Shown: positions 6,532-14,505, counted from the first letter of the stretch. The stretch: 14,578 bases of DNA from Chloroflexota bacterium (GCA_005879655.1 VBJK01000489.1:1-14578), one strand, 5' to 3'. The notes: generated by a model not told the origin, from the letters alone. Made by a program: numbers and translations.

Positions 6532-8388
6532 ATGCGAGAGAGAGCTTACTGGCGGGAATTACTCGATGCCCTCATTGAGGTACGCGCGGAGCGTGAGCGC
6601 ATGGCTCAAGCCATTGGCGTGGTCGATGTGACCCTCTCGCGTTGGGCCAGTGGGGAATCATCTCCGAAACTTCGCAATGCCCTTTTGCTGCTACGAGCCG
6701 TCCCAGACAAATATCGAGATGCATTTCTGACAAGCATGAAGGAGAATCTTCCTTCTCTCGCTCTGCACGAGCAAGGACCGGATGAGCAAGTCAACCATGA
6801 GTCAGGAGGCCATGACGACAAGTGGCACATCCCTTTTCAGTTGGTACACCGGATTCTGACCACGCACGCGACAAGCTTCCCTTACTTGGCTTCCTGGGCG
6901 ATCGTGCAGCAGACGCTGCAACATGCGCTCTTGCAATGGCGCGCCAGCGGCTGTGGTTTAAAGATCACCATCTTCCTTTGTATGCCTCCCAAAGACAATG
7001 GGATGATTTGCAGTCTGCGCGAGGACATCTCGCTGGGAACAGCGCCCTGGCCCGAAGGTATGCAAAAATACGCACGCTTTATGGGGGCAGAGTCTCTGGT
7101 TGGGCATACGGTGGTAACAACGCGTTTTCACCAAGTGCCCGACCTGCGTGTCCCTCCCACGTTTTTGCCGTACTCTCAACAAGATGAGCACGAGATAAGT
7201 GCTGCAACCAGTCCCATTATGAGATACGGCTCTGTTGCAGGCTGCGTCCGCTTCTCAAGTACCCAGCTTGGCGCTTTCGTGGGACAGGAGCCTAGTGCTC
7301 TTCTACAAGCCTACACGAACCTGATCGCATTGGCATACCCCGATGCACACTTTTATGAAGTTCAGCGCATTCAACTACAAGTCATGCCTCCACCCCACGT
7401 GCAGCAGCCATATCTTGCCACTTTTCGCACGCTTGTCACAGCACTGATGAGGGAGTCTGTCTCCACGCCGTTCCCTGTTTCGCGCGAGCAAGCCGAAAAG
7501 ATCGCATGGCAGCAGATCGAAAGGCTACTACTAGCACATACGATGCACGATGATTTGCCAAAGGATAGTGAAGCAGAGCTGGCACGCCTCATTGAGCAAC
7601 AACGATTGCTTTCACAAGCAGGCGGCGGCTTGCTACCGGAGCATGCGGATCAAGCGGCATTCGTGGCCCCCATGCAACGCGTACTCGATGTAGCCTGCGG
7701 GCCTGGCGGGTGGGCGCTGGAGTTGGCACAGACCTACCCTCACTTGCAAGTCATGGGCTTCGATATAGATGCCAATATGATCGATTATGCGACGAGCCAG
7801 GTCGCAGCTGGCAGAATAGAGAATGCCAGTTTCCGTGTGATGAATGCGCTAGACCCGCTCGACTACCCCGACAATTTCTTCGATCTGGTCAACGCACGCT
7901 ACCTGGGCGTTGTCGGGTGTTCTGCTTGGCCGCGTGTAGTGCAAGAACTGTTTCGCATTACACGACCGGGTGGCTTCATTCGTCTGACCGAGACGGAGGA
8001 TGCCAGCGTGACAACGAGTCCAGCCTTTGAACGTATGATGGTGATCTTTTTGCAAGCCCTCAAGCGAGGCGATTTTATGTTTTCTCCCACAGGACGCTCA
8101 TCGTGTCTCTCGCCAATGTTGCCGTACTTCCTACGTAATGCAGGCTGCATCAACATCGACAAATACGCTTCGATCGTCGATTGGTCAGCGGGAACATCAG
8201 TGCACACTGCAACCTCCCAAGACCTGATGATCGCTTTCCGCTTACTACAGCCCTTTATGGTAGGTGTTGGTGCCACGACTGAAGAGGAACTAGCGCAATT
8301 GTATCAAGACATAGATCTCGAACTATTAGCCGACGACTTTTGCGCATTCTGGACTTTTTATACAGTCTGGGGCCAAAAGCCACGGTAG
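6532..8388 (+). CDS. HTH / GAF-like / class I SAM methyltransferase fusion protein
   Basis: The 618-aa protein has three parts. Residues about 1-75 hold an XRE-like helix-turn-helix (MAQAIGVVDVTLSRWASG plus a PDKYRDAFL tail) that would bind DNA. Residues about 100-290 resemble a GAF-type sensor, with SPIMRYGSVAGCVRFSSTQ and ALLQAYTNLIALAYPDAHFY. Residues about 340-618 are a Rossmann methyltransferase: VLDVACGPGGW (384-394) is SAM motif I, GFDIDANMI (409-417) carries the acidic ribose-binding position, then FFDLVNARYLG and the RPGGFIRLTE post-motif. The substrate is unknown; the closest general resemblance is to small-molecule methyltransferases of the UbiE type. A DNA-binding sensor joined to an enzyme suggests a regulator that carries its own output or cofactor sensing. 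The ATG at 6532 has only a weak ribosome site, but upstream context (promoter, leader length) fits it. Confidence 0.85.
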   Translation: MRERAYWRELLDALIEVRAERERMAQAIGVVDVTLSRWASGESSPKLRNALLLLRAVPDKYRDAFLTSMKENLPSLALHEQGPDEQVNHESGGHDDKWHIPFQLVHRILTTHATSFPYLASWAIVQQTLQHALLQWRASGCGLKITIFLCMPPKDNGMICSLREDISLGTAPWPEGMQKYARFMGAESLVGHTVVTTRFHQVPDLRVPPTFLPYSQQDEHEISAATSPIMRYGSVAGCVRFSSTQLGAFVGQEPSALLQAYTNLIALAYPDAHFYEVQRIQLQVMPPPHVQQPYLATFRTLVTALMRESVSTPFPVSREQAEKIAWQQIERLLLAHTMHDDLPKDSEAELARLIEQQRLLSQAGGGLLPEHADQAAFVAPMQRVLDVACGPGGWALELAQTYPHLQVMGFDIDANMIDYATSQVAAGRIENASFRVMNALDPLDYPDNFFDLVNARYLGVVGCSAWPRVVQELFRITRPGGFIRLTETEDASVTTSPAFERMMVIFLQALKRGDFMFSPTGRSSCLSPMLPYFLRNAGCINIDKYASIVDWSAGTSVHTATSQDLMIAFRLLQPFMVGVGATTEEELAQLYQDIDLELLADDFCAFWTFYTVWGQKPR

Positions 8389-8424
8389 TTAATTATTGAG
8401 GATCTTTGTATCCCGGAGTATACT

Positions 8425-8657
8425 GTAGATGCGCAATTTATTGCGCCATGCTTGCCAAAAACATCCGTAGATGCGCAATTTATTGCGCCATGCTTGCCAA
8501 AAACATCCGTAGATGTGCAACTTATTGCGCCGTGCTTGCCAAAAACATCCGTAGATGCGCAATTTATTGCGCCGTGCTTGCCAAAAACATCTGTAGATGC
8601 GCAACTTATTGCGCCATGCTTGCCAAAAACATCCGTAGATGCGCAACTTATTGCGCC
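8425..8657 (+). repeat. 42-bp tandem repeat array, 5.5 copies, each with a palindromic core
   Basis: Full units start at 8425, 8467, 8509, 8551 and 8593, with a partial unit at 8635-8657. Each opens GTAGATG and contains the near-perfect palindrome GCGCAAT-TT-ATTGCGC (some copies ACT for ATT), followed by a spacer reading CATGCTTGCCAAAAACATC or a close variant. Copies differ at a few positions only. The period is a multiple of three, so several frames stay open and mimic short repetitive proteins; I do not call these genes. The array lies between the convergent genes ending at 8388 and 8809. Confidence 0.93.
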
Positions 8658-8744
8658 TGTTTATCTTTGCTTATATCCCTGGTGTAGTGAACTGCACGGC
8701 TACAAGTCTTTTGTGGAGCAGGGCGCAATAAATTGCGCATCTAC
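8635..8744. repeat. Palindromic repeat element 1: last array unit, spacer and inverted right arm
   Basis: The last partial unit (8635-8657) faces an inverted copy at 8723-8744 that ends CGCATCTAC, so the pair forms terminal inverted repeats. The spacer begins near GTTTAT and contains a degraded right-arm unit (GAACTGCACGGCTAC). The same order of parts occurs in the element at 10106-10271, showing one family. With the array at 8425 included, this accounts for most of the 420-bp gap between genes; from 8745 to 8808 I see nothing. Confidence 0.75.
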
Positions 8745-8808
8745 GGTTTTCTTATTACTCTACATGCACTGCTTACCTGCAACACATTAACGCTCACCCA
8801 CATATACC

Positions 8809-9273
8809 CTACACCCGCGCCACCAACACCCGCAAAAACCACCGCACCATCACCACCACCACCATATACGCACCCATTGCCACCAACACCGAAACATCAA
8901 CCATCATACCGTGATAAGGCACCTTCGGCAGGATATTGTCAAACGGGATGAGCATAATGTTGCTAGCATCGTAGATCCAGCGTACAATCAGGCTGGTGGT
9001 CAGGCCGAATAGGGTGAGCAGGAAGCGTGTGAGGAGCAGCAGGAGTAGCATGATGAAGGTAAAGCCTAACAGCTGATTGATCTTGCGTACGATACCCGCA
9101 AGAACTTTGCTCAGGCCATGCAGGGGACGCTGCAACCTGGCTTCACGCAAGTAGTAATTGGTGGGGAGGCTTGGTGCAACCGTATTCAGAGTTGGCTCGG
9201 TAGGCTGATTATATAGCATGTGTTGTCGATGGTCATCAAAAATGTGTTGTGTTTCATACTGTTGGTACTGCAT
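8809..9273 (-). CDS. YggT-family integral membrane protein
   Basis: The 154-aa protein has a hydrophilic N-terminus of about 65 residues rich in Q, H and Y, then two membrane segments (about 68-91, FIMLLLLLLTRFLLTLFGL; about 126-151, VSVLVAMGAYMVVVVMVRW). Between them, WIYDASNIMLIPFDNILP followed by VDVSVLVA matches the conserved YggT loop (PF02325), where a proline-rich turn precedes a D-x-S before the second helix. YggT proteins are small membrane proteins of poorly defined role, often near cell-division or osmotic genes. The ATG at 9273 is chosen over a GTG at 9321 because GGAG stands just upstream and the GTG has no ribosome site. It follows the kinase gene on the same strand after 69 bp that hold their own -10-like sequence. 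Confidence 0.78.
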   Translation of the reverse strand: MQYQQYETQHIFDDHRQHMLYNQPTEPTLNTVAPSLPTNYYLREARLQRPLHGLSKVLAGIVRKINQLLGFTFIMLLLLLLTRFLLTLFGLTTSLIVRWIYDASNIMLIPFDNILPKVPYHGMMVDVSVLVAMGAYMVVVVMVRWFLRVLVARV

Positions 9274-9309
9274 AATACTCCATCCATGAAGTGTATTTAT
9301 TACTTTGTT

Positions 9310-9320
9310 ATTATATAACA
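9310..9320 (-). promoter_or_regulatory. Likely -10 region for the YggT-family gene
   Basis: The minus strand reads TGTTATATAAT here, 37 nt before the ATG at 9273 and identical to the 11-mer upstream of acnA. No clear -35 is seen, so an extended -10 promoter is the best reading. Confidence 0.38.
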
Positions 9321-9342
9321 CGGATTAAGGGTGTTTTTAGCT

Positions 9343-9921
9343 TTATGGCCTGGCTTCTGGTCCTATTTGTATCTGGGTGTTCCAATCGCGCTCACCAAAA
9401 ATGTGTATCTGGTCCCAAGGTTCATTGGGTGCGTTGAGTAACAGTTGTTGTAGTAGTCCGATGTGGTAGGCGATGACCTGTTCACCGACGAGGCGGCGAC
9501 GGTTGCGGTCGCGTTGCTGGCAGATTTCCAGGGGGATGTTGAAGATGAACAGGCAGGCATGGTAGTGATGGCGTTGTGCCAGTTCTAGCAATCTGTGGCG
9601 CGCATCGGCTTGTAGGGCGGTACTGTCAGCAATGGTGAAGCGATTCTGGTACATACGCTTGTTAATAATGAAGTGGAATAGGTCGAAGGTATCACGGTTA
9701 ACTTGCTGGTTGGTTTCGTCGTCGCACACGAGTGCACGGCAAGAGTCCGAAGAGATGATCATGGTAGGACGAAAGCCCTTATGTCGATGCTGGTCAATAA
9801 TCTTGCGCGCAAATGTACTCTTTCCTGCACCTGCCGGGCCGCTCAATACTAGCAACGAGCGCCGAGGCACCGTGATAGTAGGTAGAGGATTCTGCGCTTC
9901 CTGCTGACTGACTCTCTCCAT
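9343..9921 (-). CDS. Stand-alone P-loop kinase related to the polynucleotide kinase domain of bacterial Pnkp (AAA_33)
   Basis: The 192-aa protein carries Walker A GPAGAGKST (28-36), ISSDSCRALVCDDE (56-69) with the D59 and R62 that in Pnkp-type kinases contact the phosphate acceptor, IADSTAL (96-102), and an arginine-rich lid CQQRDRNRRRL (133-143). This pattern matches the N-terminal 5'-OH polynucleotide kinase domain of the bacterial RNA-repair protein Pnkp, but the phosphatase and ligase-like domains are absent. Other AAA_33 kinases act on small molecules or are zeta-toxin-like, so the substrate is open. The start is placed at the ATG at 9921, behind AAAGGAGGAG; an upstream extension of 21 codons to 9984 has no such signal and an unlikely composition. 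Confidence 0.8.
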   Translation of the reverse strand: MERVSQQEAQNPLPTITVPRRSLLVLSGPAGAGKSTFARKIIDQHRHKGFRPTMIISSDSCRALVCDDETNQQVNRDTFDLFHFIINKRMYQNRFTIADSTALQADARHRLLELAQRHHYHACLFIFNIPLEICQQRDRNRRRLVGEQVIAYHIGLLQQLLLNAPNEPWDQIHIFGERDWNTQIQIGPEARP

Positions 9922-10105
9922 TGCGATGCTGCTCCTCCTTTGATATAATGCGCTTGCACATGGACACGCCGTATCACCTGTCAATTAACGGGGGTCTGCG
10001 GCGCATAGAAAAAAGCATTCTCAGGTTCATATATTACAACACTCCAACGAATGCTACTGAGGACGTTCTTAAAATTATAAAATCTTGATGACTTAAGGAG
10101 AAGGT

Positions 10106-10271
10106 CATCCGTAGGTGCGCAATTTATTGCGCTTGGTTTATACTACACGATGCACGTGGCGCAATGAATTGCAGGGCTACGGGTCGTTTGGCGGGCACGG
10201 CGCAATGAATTGCGCGGCTACGGGTCGTGTTGATGGTGCACGTGGCGCAATGAATTGCGCACCTACGGATG
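10106..10271. repeat. Palindromic repeat element 2 (MITE/BIME-like) upstream of alaS
   Basis: Inverted repeats of 27 bp at 10106-10132 and 10245-10271 match at all but one position; each holds CATCCGTAGGTGCGCAAT and a GCGCAAT-NN-ATTGCGC palindrome. Inside are two more right-arm units beginning at 10159 and 10200, each with GCGCAATGAATTGC, then a GGCTACGGGTCGT stretch. Spacing of right-arm units is 41 and 45 bp. There is no coding capacity for a transposase and no clear target duplication. Together with 9922-10105, where I see no gene, it fills the gap between the divergent kinase and alaS genes. Confidence 0.85.
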
Positions 10272-10290
10272 GCTTTCTATCTCTGAGAGA

Positions 10291-10304
10291 TGAGGTTTGC
10301 CGTG
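10291..10304 (+). promoter_or_regulatory. Ribosome binding site deciding the alaS start (GTG at 10302)
   Basis: GAGG at 10292-10295 stands 6 nt before the GTG at 10302. The in-frame ATG at 10290 has no correctly spaced ribosome site and itself overlaps this one, so GTG is preferred. Confidence 0.55.
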
Positions 10305-12944
10305 TCTGTTCAGACAACATTTACAAGCACGCAAGTACGTGCACTCTATCTTGACTACTTTGCTAGCAAAGGTCACTTGAAGGTAGCTAGCTCTTCACTG
10401 GTGCCGCACAATGATCCGACGGTCTTGCTGACCACCGCCGGTATGCAGCAGATGATCCCCTACTTTTTGGCGCGCGAGACTCCTCCCGCTACACGGCTGA
10501 CCTCTGCACAAAAATGTTTTCGCACGACCGATATCGATAAGGTTGGCAATGAACGCTCGCTAACGTTCTTTGAAATGCTAGGCAATTTCTCGGTCGGCGA
10601 TTACTTTAAACGCGAGGCGATTACCTACGCTTGGGAGTTTCTGACACAGGTTGTGAAGCTGCCCGCCGACCGTTTGTACCCAACTGTGCATCCGCAAGAT
10701 GATGAGGCTCCGCTCTACTGGCACGAAATCGCAGGTTTCCCTGATGAAGCGATCGTTCGGCTCGAAGACAACTGGTGGGGTCCTCCCGGAGCATCCGGCC
10801 CCTGTGGTCCTGATTCCGAGATCTATTATGATCGCGGAGTAGAGCACGGTTGCGGCCAGTCTGACTGTCAGCCGGGCTGCGATTGTGAGCGCTTCCTGGA
10901 GATCTGGAACCTAGTCTTTATGCAATATTACCAGGATGTCGATGGTAAACGCACACCACTGCCTCGCAAGAATATTGATACCGGCCTGGGCCTCGAACGA
11001 CTAACGATGCTGCTGCAAGGCAAAGAGTCAATCTATGATATCGACTCGTTCCGTGCGCTGATTGACCATTTCGCCAAACTTACTAATACCAGCTATGGCA
11101 ACAATGCAAAAATGGATACCTCCCTGCGCGTCATCGCCGATCATGCGCGTGCACTGGTTTTCCTCGCCGCCGATGGCGTATTGCCCAGCAATGAAGGACG
11201 AGGCTACATCTTCCGCCGTGTATTGCGTCGTGCGGTACGACACGGCAAATTGCTGGGTCTGGACAAACCATTTTTGTCCATTGCAGCTGATACTGTCATC
11301 GACCTGATGGGCGACCACTACACCGAACTGCACACGCAACGCGACCGCATCGTTGAGATATTGAGCCTGGAAGAGAAGAAATTTAGCCAGACGCTAACCA
11401 CGGGCCTCATCCTGCTCAACGAGCTACTCGACCATGTGAAACGGCAAGGTCATACCGTGATCCCCGGCGAAGAAGTCTTCAAGCTGTACGATACGCATGG
11501 CTTCCCAGTCGAGTTGACGCAGGAGATTGCAGCAGAGCATAGCTTTACTGTTGATACAGCTGGCTTCGAGCAAGCGATGCAGCGCCAACAGGAGCGTAGT
11601 CGCGCCTCTAATACCTTCATCCAGGCGCGTGACGATGAAGCATTAACGGCTATACTCCAGCGCGTTGGCCCTACGGCATTCACCGGCTACCAGGGTCTTA
11701 CCGGCAGCGGCAAAGTCGTCGCGCTTGTGGCGAACGGCGCAGAGGTTGAGAGTATTAGCGCACCACAACAGGCGTTAGTGCTGTTGGATAGCACGCCCTT
11801 TTACGCTGAGAGCGGTGGTCAGATCGGAGACCGGGGTGATATTACCGGCTCAATGGGCGTCTTCCATGTGCAAGATACACGCCGTCCGCTCAAAGGACTG
11901 ATTGTGCACTACGGCGCGATCAATGAGGGACACCTACGCGTTGGCGATCATGTTCAGGCCGAAGTCATTACACAACGCCGCGAAGATACCATACGCAACC
12001 ATAGCGCGACACACCTGTTACATAAAGCCCTGCGCAACCTGCTAGGACCCCAGGTCGAGCAACGGGGTTCGCTCGTTGAGCCGGAGCGCCTGCGTTTCGA
12101 CTTCAGTAGTCCGCGTCCATTAACCAGCTCGGATCTTGCGCAGATCGATATGCAAGTGAATCGCTGGATTCGCACAAACTTTCCCGTTCATACGACGATC
12201 ATGCCGTTACAGGATGCTATGACAACTGGTGCGATGGCGCTCTTTGGAGAGAAGTATGAGGACCTGGTGCGCGTAGTATCTATGGGGACTAGTATCGAAC
12301 TATGCGGCGGAACACACTGTAGCGCAACGGGGCAGATCGGCGTATATATAACTGTACAGGAAACGAGCATTGCGGCAGGTATTCGTCGTATCGAAGCCTT
12401 AACCGGGCAAGCCGCCGAAACATACCTGCGGCAACGAAGTTCTCTGGTAGAGAGGATCGCCAGCACGGTACAGACGCAACCGGACAGCCTTGAGCTGCGT
12501 GTCGAGCAACTAACGCAAGAACTGACAGCTGCACGACGCCTGATCACACAATATCAGCGCGCAGCAGCACAGCATCAGGCCGAGAGCCTTGTCAATCATG
12601 CACGACAGGTCGCCGGGGTCCCGCTAGTCACGGCAAGCGTAGACGTGCCCGACGATAAAGTGTTGCGTGAGATGGGTGAAATGGTACTCAACAAGCTCAG
12701 CCTACCAGGTGTGGTTGTTCTGGCCGCAACCTTTGGTGAGCGGGTTGCCATCCAGGTCAACGTCAATGCTGCACTGACCAAAAAGGGTTTGCACGCCGGA
12801 AAGATCGCTGCTACTGTCGGTCAGCGTTTAGGCGGCAAGGGCGGTGGGCGACCCGAATACGCACAGGGGGGCGGCAAGCACAAGGCTGAGTTGGGAGCGG
12901 CACTCGACTTTGTGGCAGCATTCATGCAGGAAAATCTCAAATAA
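10302..12944 (+). CDS. alaS: Alanyl-tRNA synthetase
   Basis: AlaRS charges tRNA-Ala with alanine in the cytoplasm. The protein is full length at 880 aa. The class II core shows RALYLDYFASKGH at the start, then RTTDIDKVGNERSLTFFEMLGNFS and GLGLERL. The editing domain follows, with HSATH (567-571) and CGGTHC (668-673) supplying the zinc-binding His and Cys residues that clear mischarged Ser and Gly. A coiled segment (about 690-750) leads to the C-terminal DHHA1-type domain, ending in a glycine-rich GGKGGGRPEYAQGGGKHKAE motif. All expected catalytic and editing residues are present. Starting at the ATG at 10290 would add four residues. The gene begins only 30 bp after repeat element 2, so its leader has been shaped by that element. 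No T-box leader motif was found. Confidence 0.97.
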   Translation: MSVQTTFTSTQVRALYLDYFASKGHLKVASSSLVPHNDPTVLLTTAGMQQMIPYFLARETPPATRLTSAQKCFRTTDIDKVGNERSLTFFEMLGNFSVGDYFKREAITYAWEFLTQVVKLPADRLYPTVHPQDDEAPLYWHEIAGFPDEAIVRLEDNWWGPPGASGPCGPDSEIYYDRGVEHGCGQSDCQPGCDCERFLEIWNLVFMQYYQDVDGKRTPLPRKNIDTGLGLERLTMLLQGKESIYDIDSFRALIDHFAKLTNTSYGNNAKMDTSLRVIADHARALVFLAADGVLPSNEGRGYIFRRVLRRAVRHGKLLGLDKPFLSIAADTVIDLMGDHYTELHTQRDRIVEILSLEEKKFSQTLTTGLILLNELLDHVKRQGHTVIPGEEVFKLYDTHGFPVELTQEIAAEHSFTVDTAGFEQAMQRQQERSRASNTFIQARDDEALTAILQRVGPTAFTGYQGLTGSGKVVALVANGAEVESISAPQQALVLLDSTPFYAESGGQIGDRGDITGSMGVFHVQDTRRPLKGLIVHYGAINEGHLRVGDHVQAEVITQRREDTIRNHSATHLLHKALRNLLGPQVEQRGSLVEPERLRFDFSSPRPLTSSDLAQIDMQVNRWIRTNFPVHTTIMPLQDAMTTGAMALFGEKYEDLVRVVSMGTSIELCGGTHCSATGQIGVYITVQETSIAAGIRRIEALTGQAAETYLRQRSSLVERIASTVQTQPDSLELRVEQLTQELTAARRLITQYQRAAAQHQAESLVNHARQVAGVPLVTASVDVPDDKVLREMGEMVLNKLSLPGVVVLAATFGERVAIQVNVNAALTKKGLHAGKIAATVGQRLGGKGGGRPEYAQGGGKHKAELGAALDFVAAFMQENLK

Positions 12945-12994
12945 ATTTTGCCCTCGATGGGAAGTTTGTGCTATAAAGTACTTGATATGTACTG

Positions 12995-13015
12995 ATTGGG
13001 AGACCCTCTACCAAT
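12995..13015 (+). other. Small hairpin after alaS, weak terminator candidate
   Basis: ATTGG (12995-12999) pairs with CCAAT (13011-13015) and GAG with CTC inside, with a 2-nt bulge. No T-tract follows, so termination here is doubtful. It lies 50 bp past the alaS stop. Confidence 0.25.
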
Positions 13016-13021
13016 AGAACT

Positions 13022-13091
13022 CGTAGTTACGCAATGGATTGCATAAGATGCATCATATTGCGAAATAGGTGTAAGCCCTGGCGTAGCTACG
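13022..13091. repeat. Degenerate palindromic repeat element 3
   Basis: CGTAGTTACGC (13022-13032) and GCGTAGCTACG (13081-13091) form inverted arms with one mismatch. The right end, GCGTAGCTACGAATGG, aligns with the right end of element 2, GCGCACCTACGGATGG, at 13 of 16 positions, and GCAATGGATTGC lies next to the left arm. It looks like a shortened, decayed member of the same family. Confidence 0.55.
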
Positions 13092-13131
13092 AATGGTTTT
13101 CTCCTTGGATAGCCGCCTACATTACGGACGT

Positions 13132-14505
13132 ATGGCAGAGGAACAAGAAATCTGGGATAAAAAGCGAATGAATAGGCTCTTTGAGAGTTTGCGAAATCTC
13201 ATCTGGGGAAGAGATGAAGAGGATGAACTAGATGCCAGCCAGGATGGCTTCTATGATGACGCATTACCACACAGTGAGGGAGAACGTCAGCTCTTTACCG
13301 CCCTTGATATCGGCACTGCCTACGCCAAGGCTATCATCATCGAGGTGCATGGAGATCATGCCGAAGTCTTGGGCGTAGGCCGTCATGCTCAGAGCTACGC
13401 CCATATGTCAGATGGTATTGTCACCGATATTCCTGGCGTGATTGCGAATTGTAATCAGGCGCTCCTACAAGCAGAGCAGGCGGCAGGCGGCATCGTCGCG
13501 CCCGCTGCTGTAATTGGTATTGCAGGTGAGCTGGTGAAAGGCAGTTCCATCTCGGTCAGCAAGCAGCGTGCTAGCCCGGCCAAGCCTATTACTGCCGATG
13601 AACTAGATGCGCTGATCACCAGTGCACAACGCAAGTTATTGAAGAGCGCCCAGGAACGTATCGCCGCTGAAACTGGCTATCAGCATATAGAAGTTCGTTT
13701 AATTAACGCCGCTGTGATCTCGGTCCGTATTGATGGACAGAGCGTCACCAATCCTATCGGTTTTCCTGGGCGTTATTTCGGACTTACCCTCTTCAGCGCT
13801 TTTGCGCCATTAATGCAACTGGGCGCGCTAGAGGCTGTGGCGCAAGGGTTGGATCTGACCCTGCTCGCCATTGTGACGGAACCGTATGCCTTAGCACGCT
13901 GCTTGAGTACGGACGCTGGCGCTGATAGCGGCGCGATCTTTATCGATGTAGGCGGCGGTACGACAGATATCGCGCTGGTGCGCCAGGGAGGCATCGAGGA
14001 GACGCGCATGTTTGCCTTAGGCGGACGAACATTTACGCGTCGTATTGCCACCGCTAAGGGCATCTCGATCAAAGATGCAGAACGACTCAAGATCAGCTAT
14101 AGTAAGGGTGAGATCGTTGGCAGCAGTTACGAGGAAATACACACGATCCTAGCCCCTGAGTGCCAGACCTGGATGGATAGCGTAGAGTTGTTAATTGATG
14201 AATTGGCAAAAGGGAAATTGCTCCCTCCTGCTATCTACGTGGTCGGTGGCGGCTCGGCCTTGCCCGATATCTATAAGAAATTAGAGACCTTTCCCTGGAC
14301 AGAGCGCCTACCATTTTCGCGTAAGCCCATCATCTGTTCAGTATTGCCGGAAATGGTTGCGAATATAGCCGATCGTGATGAAATGCTCAATAGCGTACAA
14401 GATATCACGCCAATGGCGCTGGCATATCAAGCAGTCGAATTACAGAACGACGACAATGTGCTGGAGAGGGCACTTGATAGGGTGATCGACAATTTACGTA
14501 TCTAA
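13132..14505 (+). CDS. FtsA-like actin-fold ATPase (cell division/pilus type)
   Basis: The frame is open from an ATG at 13093 (470 aa). With that numbering the actin-fold ATP motifs are LDIGTAYAKA (phosphate 1, 71-80), IDVGGGTTDIAL (phosphate 2, 284-295) and YVVGGGSALPDI (adenosine, 382-393). Between the first two lies a FtsA-type 1C region (DGIVTDIPGV, VIGIAGELVKGSSI, then INAAVISVRIDGQSVTNPIGFPG). The protein ends in an amphipathic helix, LERALDRVIDNLRI, that could touch the membrane. FtsA ties the FtsZ ring to the membrane; PilM-like proteins share the fold, so the exact role is open. An acidic stretch of about 30 residues precedes the fold. I prefer the ATG at 13132 because the one at 13093 lies at the edge of repeat element 3 and has no ribosome site; 13168 is also possible. 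Confidence 0.82.
   Translation: MAEEQEIWDKKRMNRLFESLRNLIWGRDEEDELDASQDGFYDDALPHSEGERQLFTALDIGTAYAKAIIIEVHGDHAEVLGVGRHAQSYAHMSDGIVTDIPGVIANCNQALLQAEQAAGGIVAPAAVIGIAGELVKGSSISVSKQRASPAKPITADELDALITSAQRKLLKSAQERIAAETGYQHIEVRLINAAVISVRIDGQSVTNPIGFPGRYFGLTLFSAFAPLMQLGALEAVAQGLDLTLLAIVTEPYALARCLSTDAGADSGAIFIDVGGGTTDIALVRQGGIEETRMFALGGRTFTRRIATAKGISIKDAERLKISYSKGEIVGSSYEEIHTILAPECQTWMDSVELLIDELAKGKLLPPAIYVVGGGSALPDIYKKLETFPWTERLPFSRKPIICSVLPEMVANIADRDEMLNSVQDITPMALAYQAVELQNDDNVLERALDRVIDNLRI

Noticed and set aside
8425..8657. CRISPR array
   Set aside because: Units abut with no unique spacers, the whole 42 bp is conserved, the core is fully palindromic, and no cas gene is present.
8389..8790. Repetitive small proteins (CFWQAWRNKL-type on minus, MPKTSVDAQFIAP-type on plus)
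   Set aside because: The DNA repeat has a 42-bp period, divisible by three, so any frame lacking a stop in one unit stays open through all units. Open frames occur on both strands and no ribosome site is present.
8809..9321. Longer YggT-family start at the GTG at 9321
   Set aside because: No ribosome site precedes it, and the extra residues are coded by the -10-like A/T-rich sequence; the ATG at 9273 has GGAG just upstream.
10106..10301. T-box riboswitch upstream of alaS
   Set aside because: The T-box signature and antiterminator bulge sequence were not found; the structure there is explained by the repeat element.
10115..10354. 79-aa frame on the plus strand over repeat element 2
   Set aside because: It is composed of translated repeat units and runs into the alaS start in another frame; no independent coding support.
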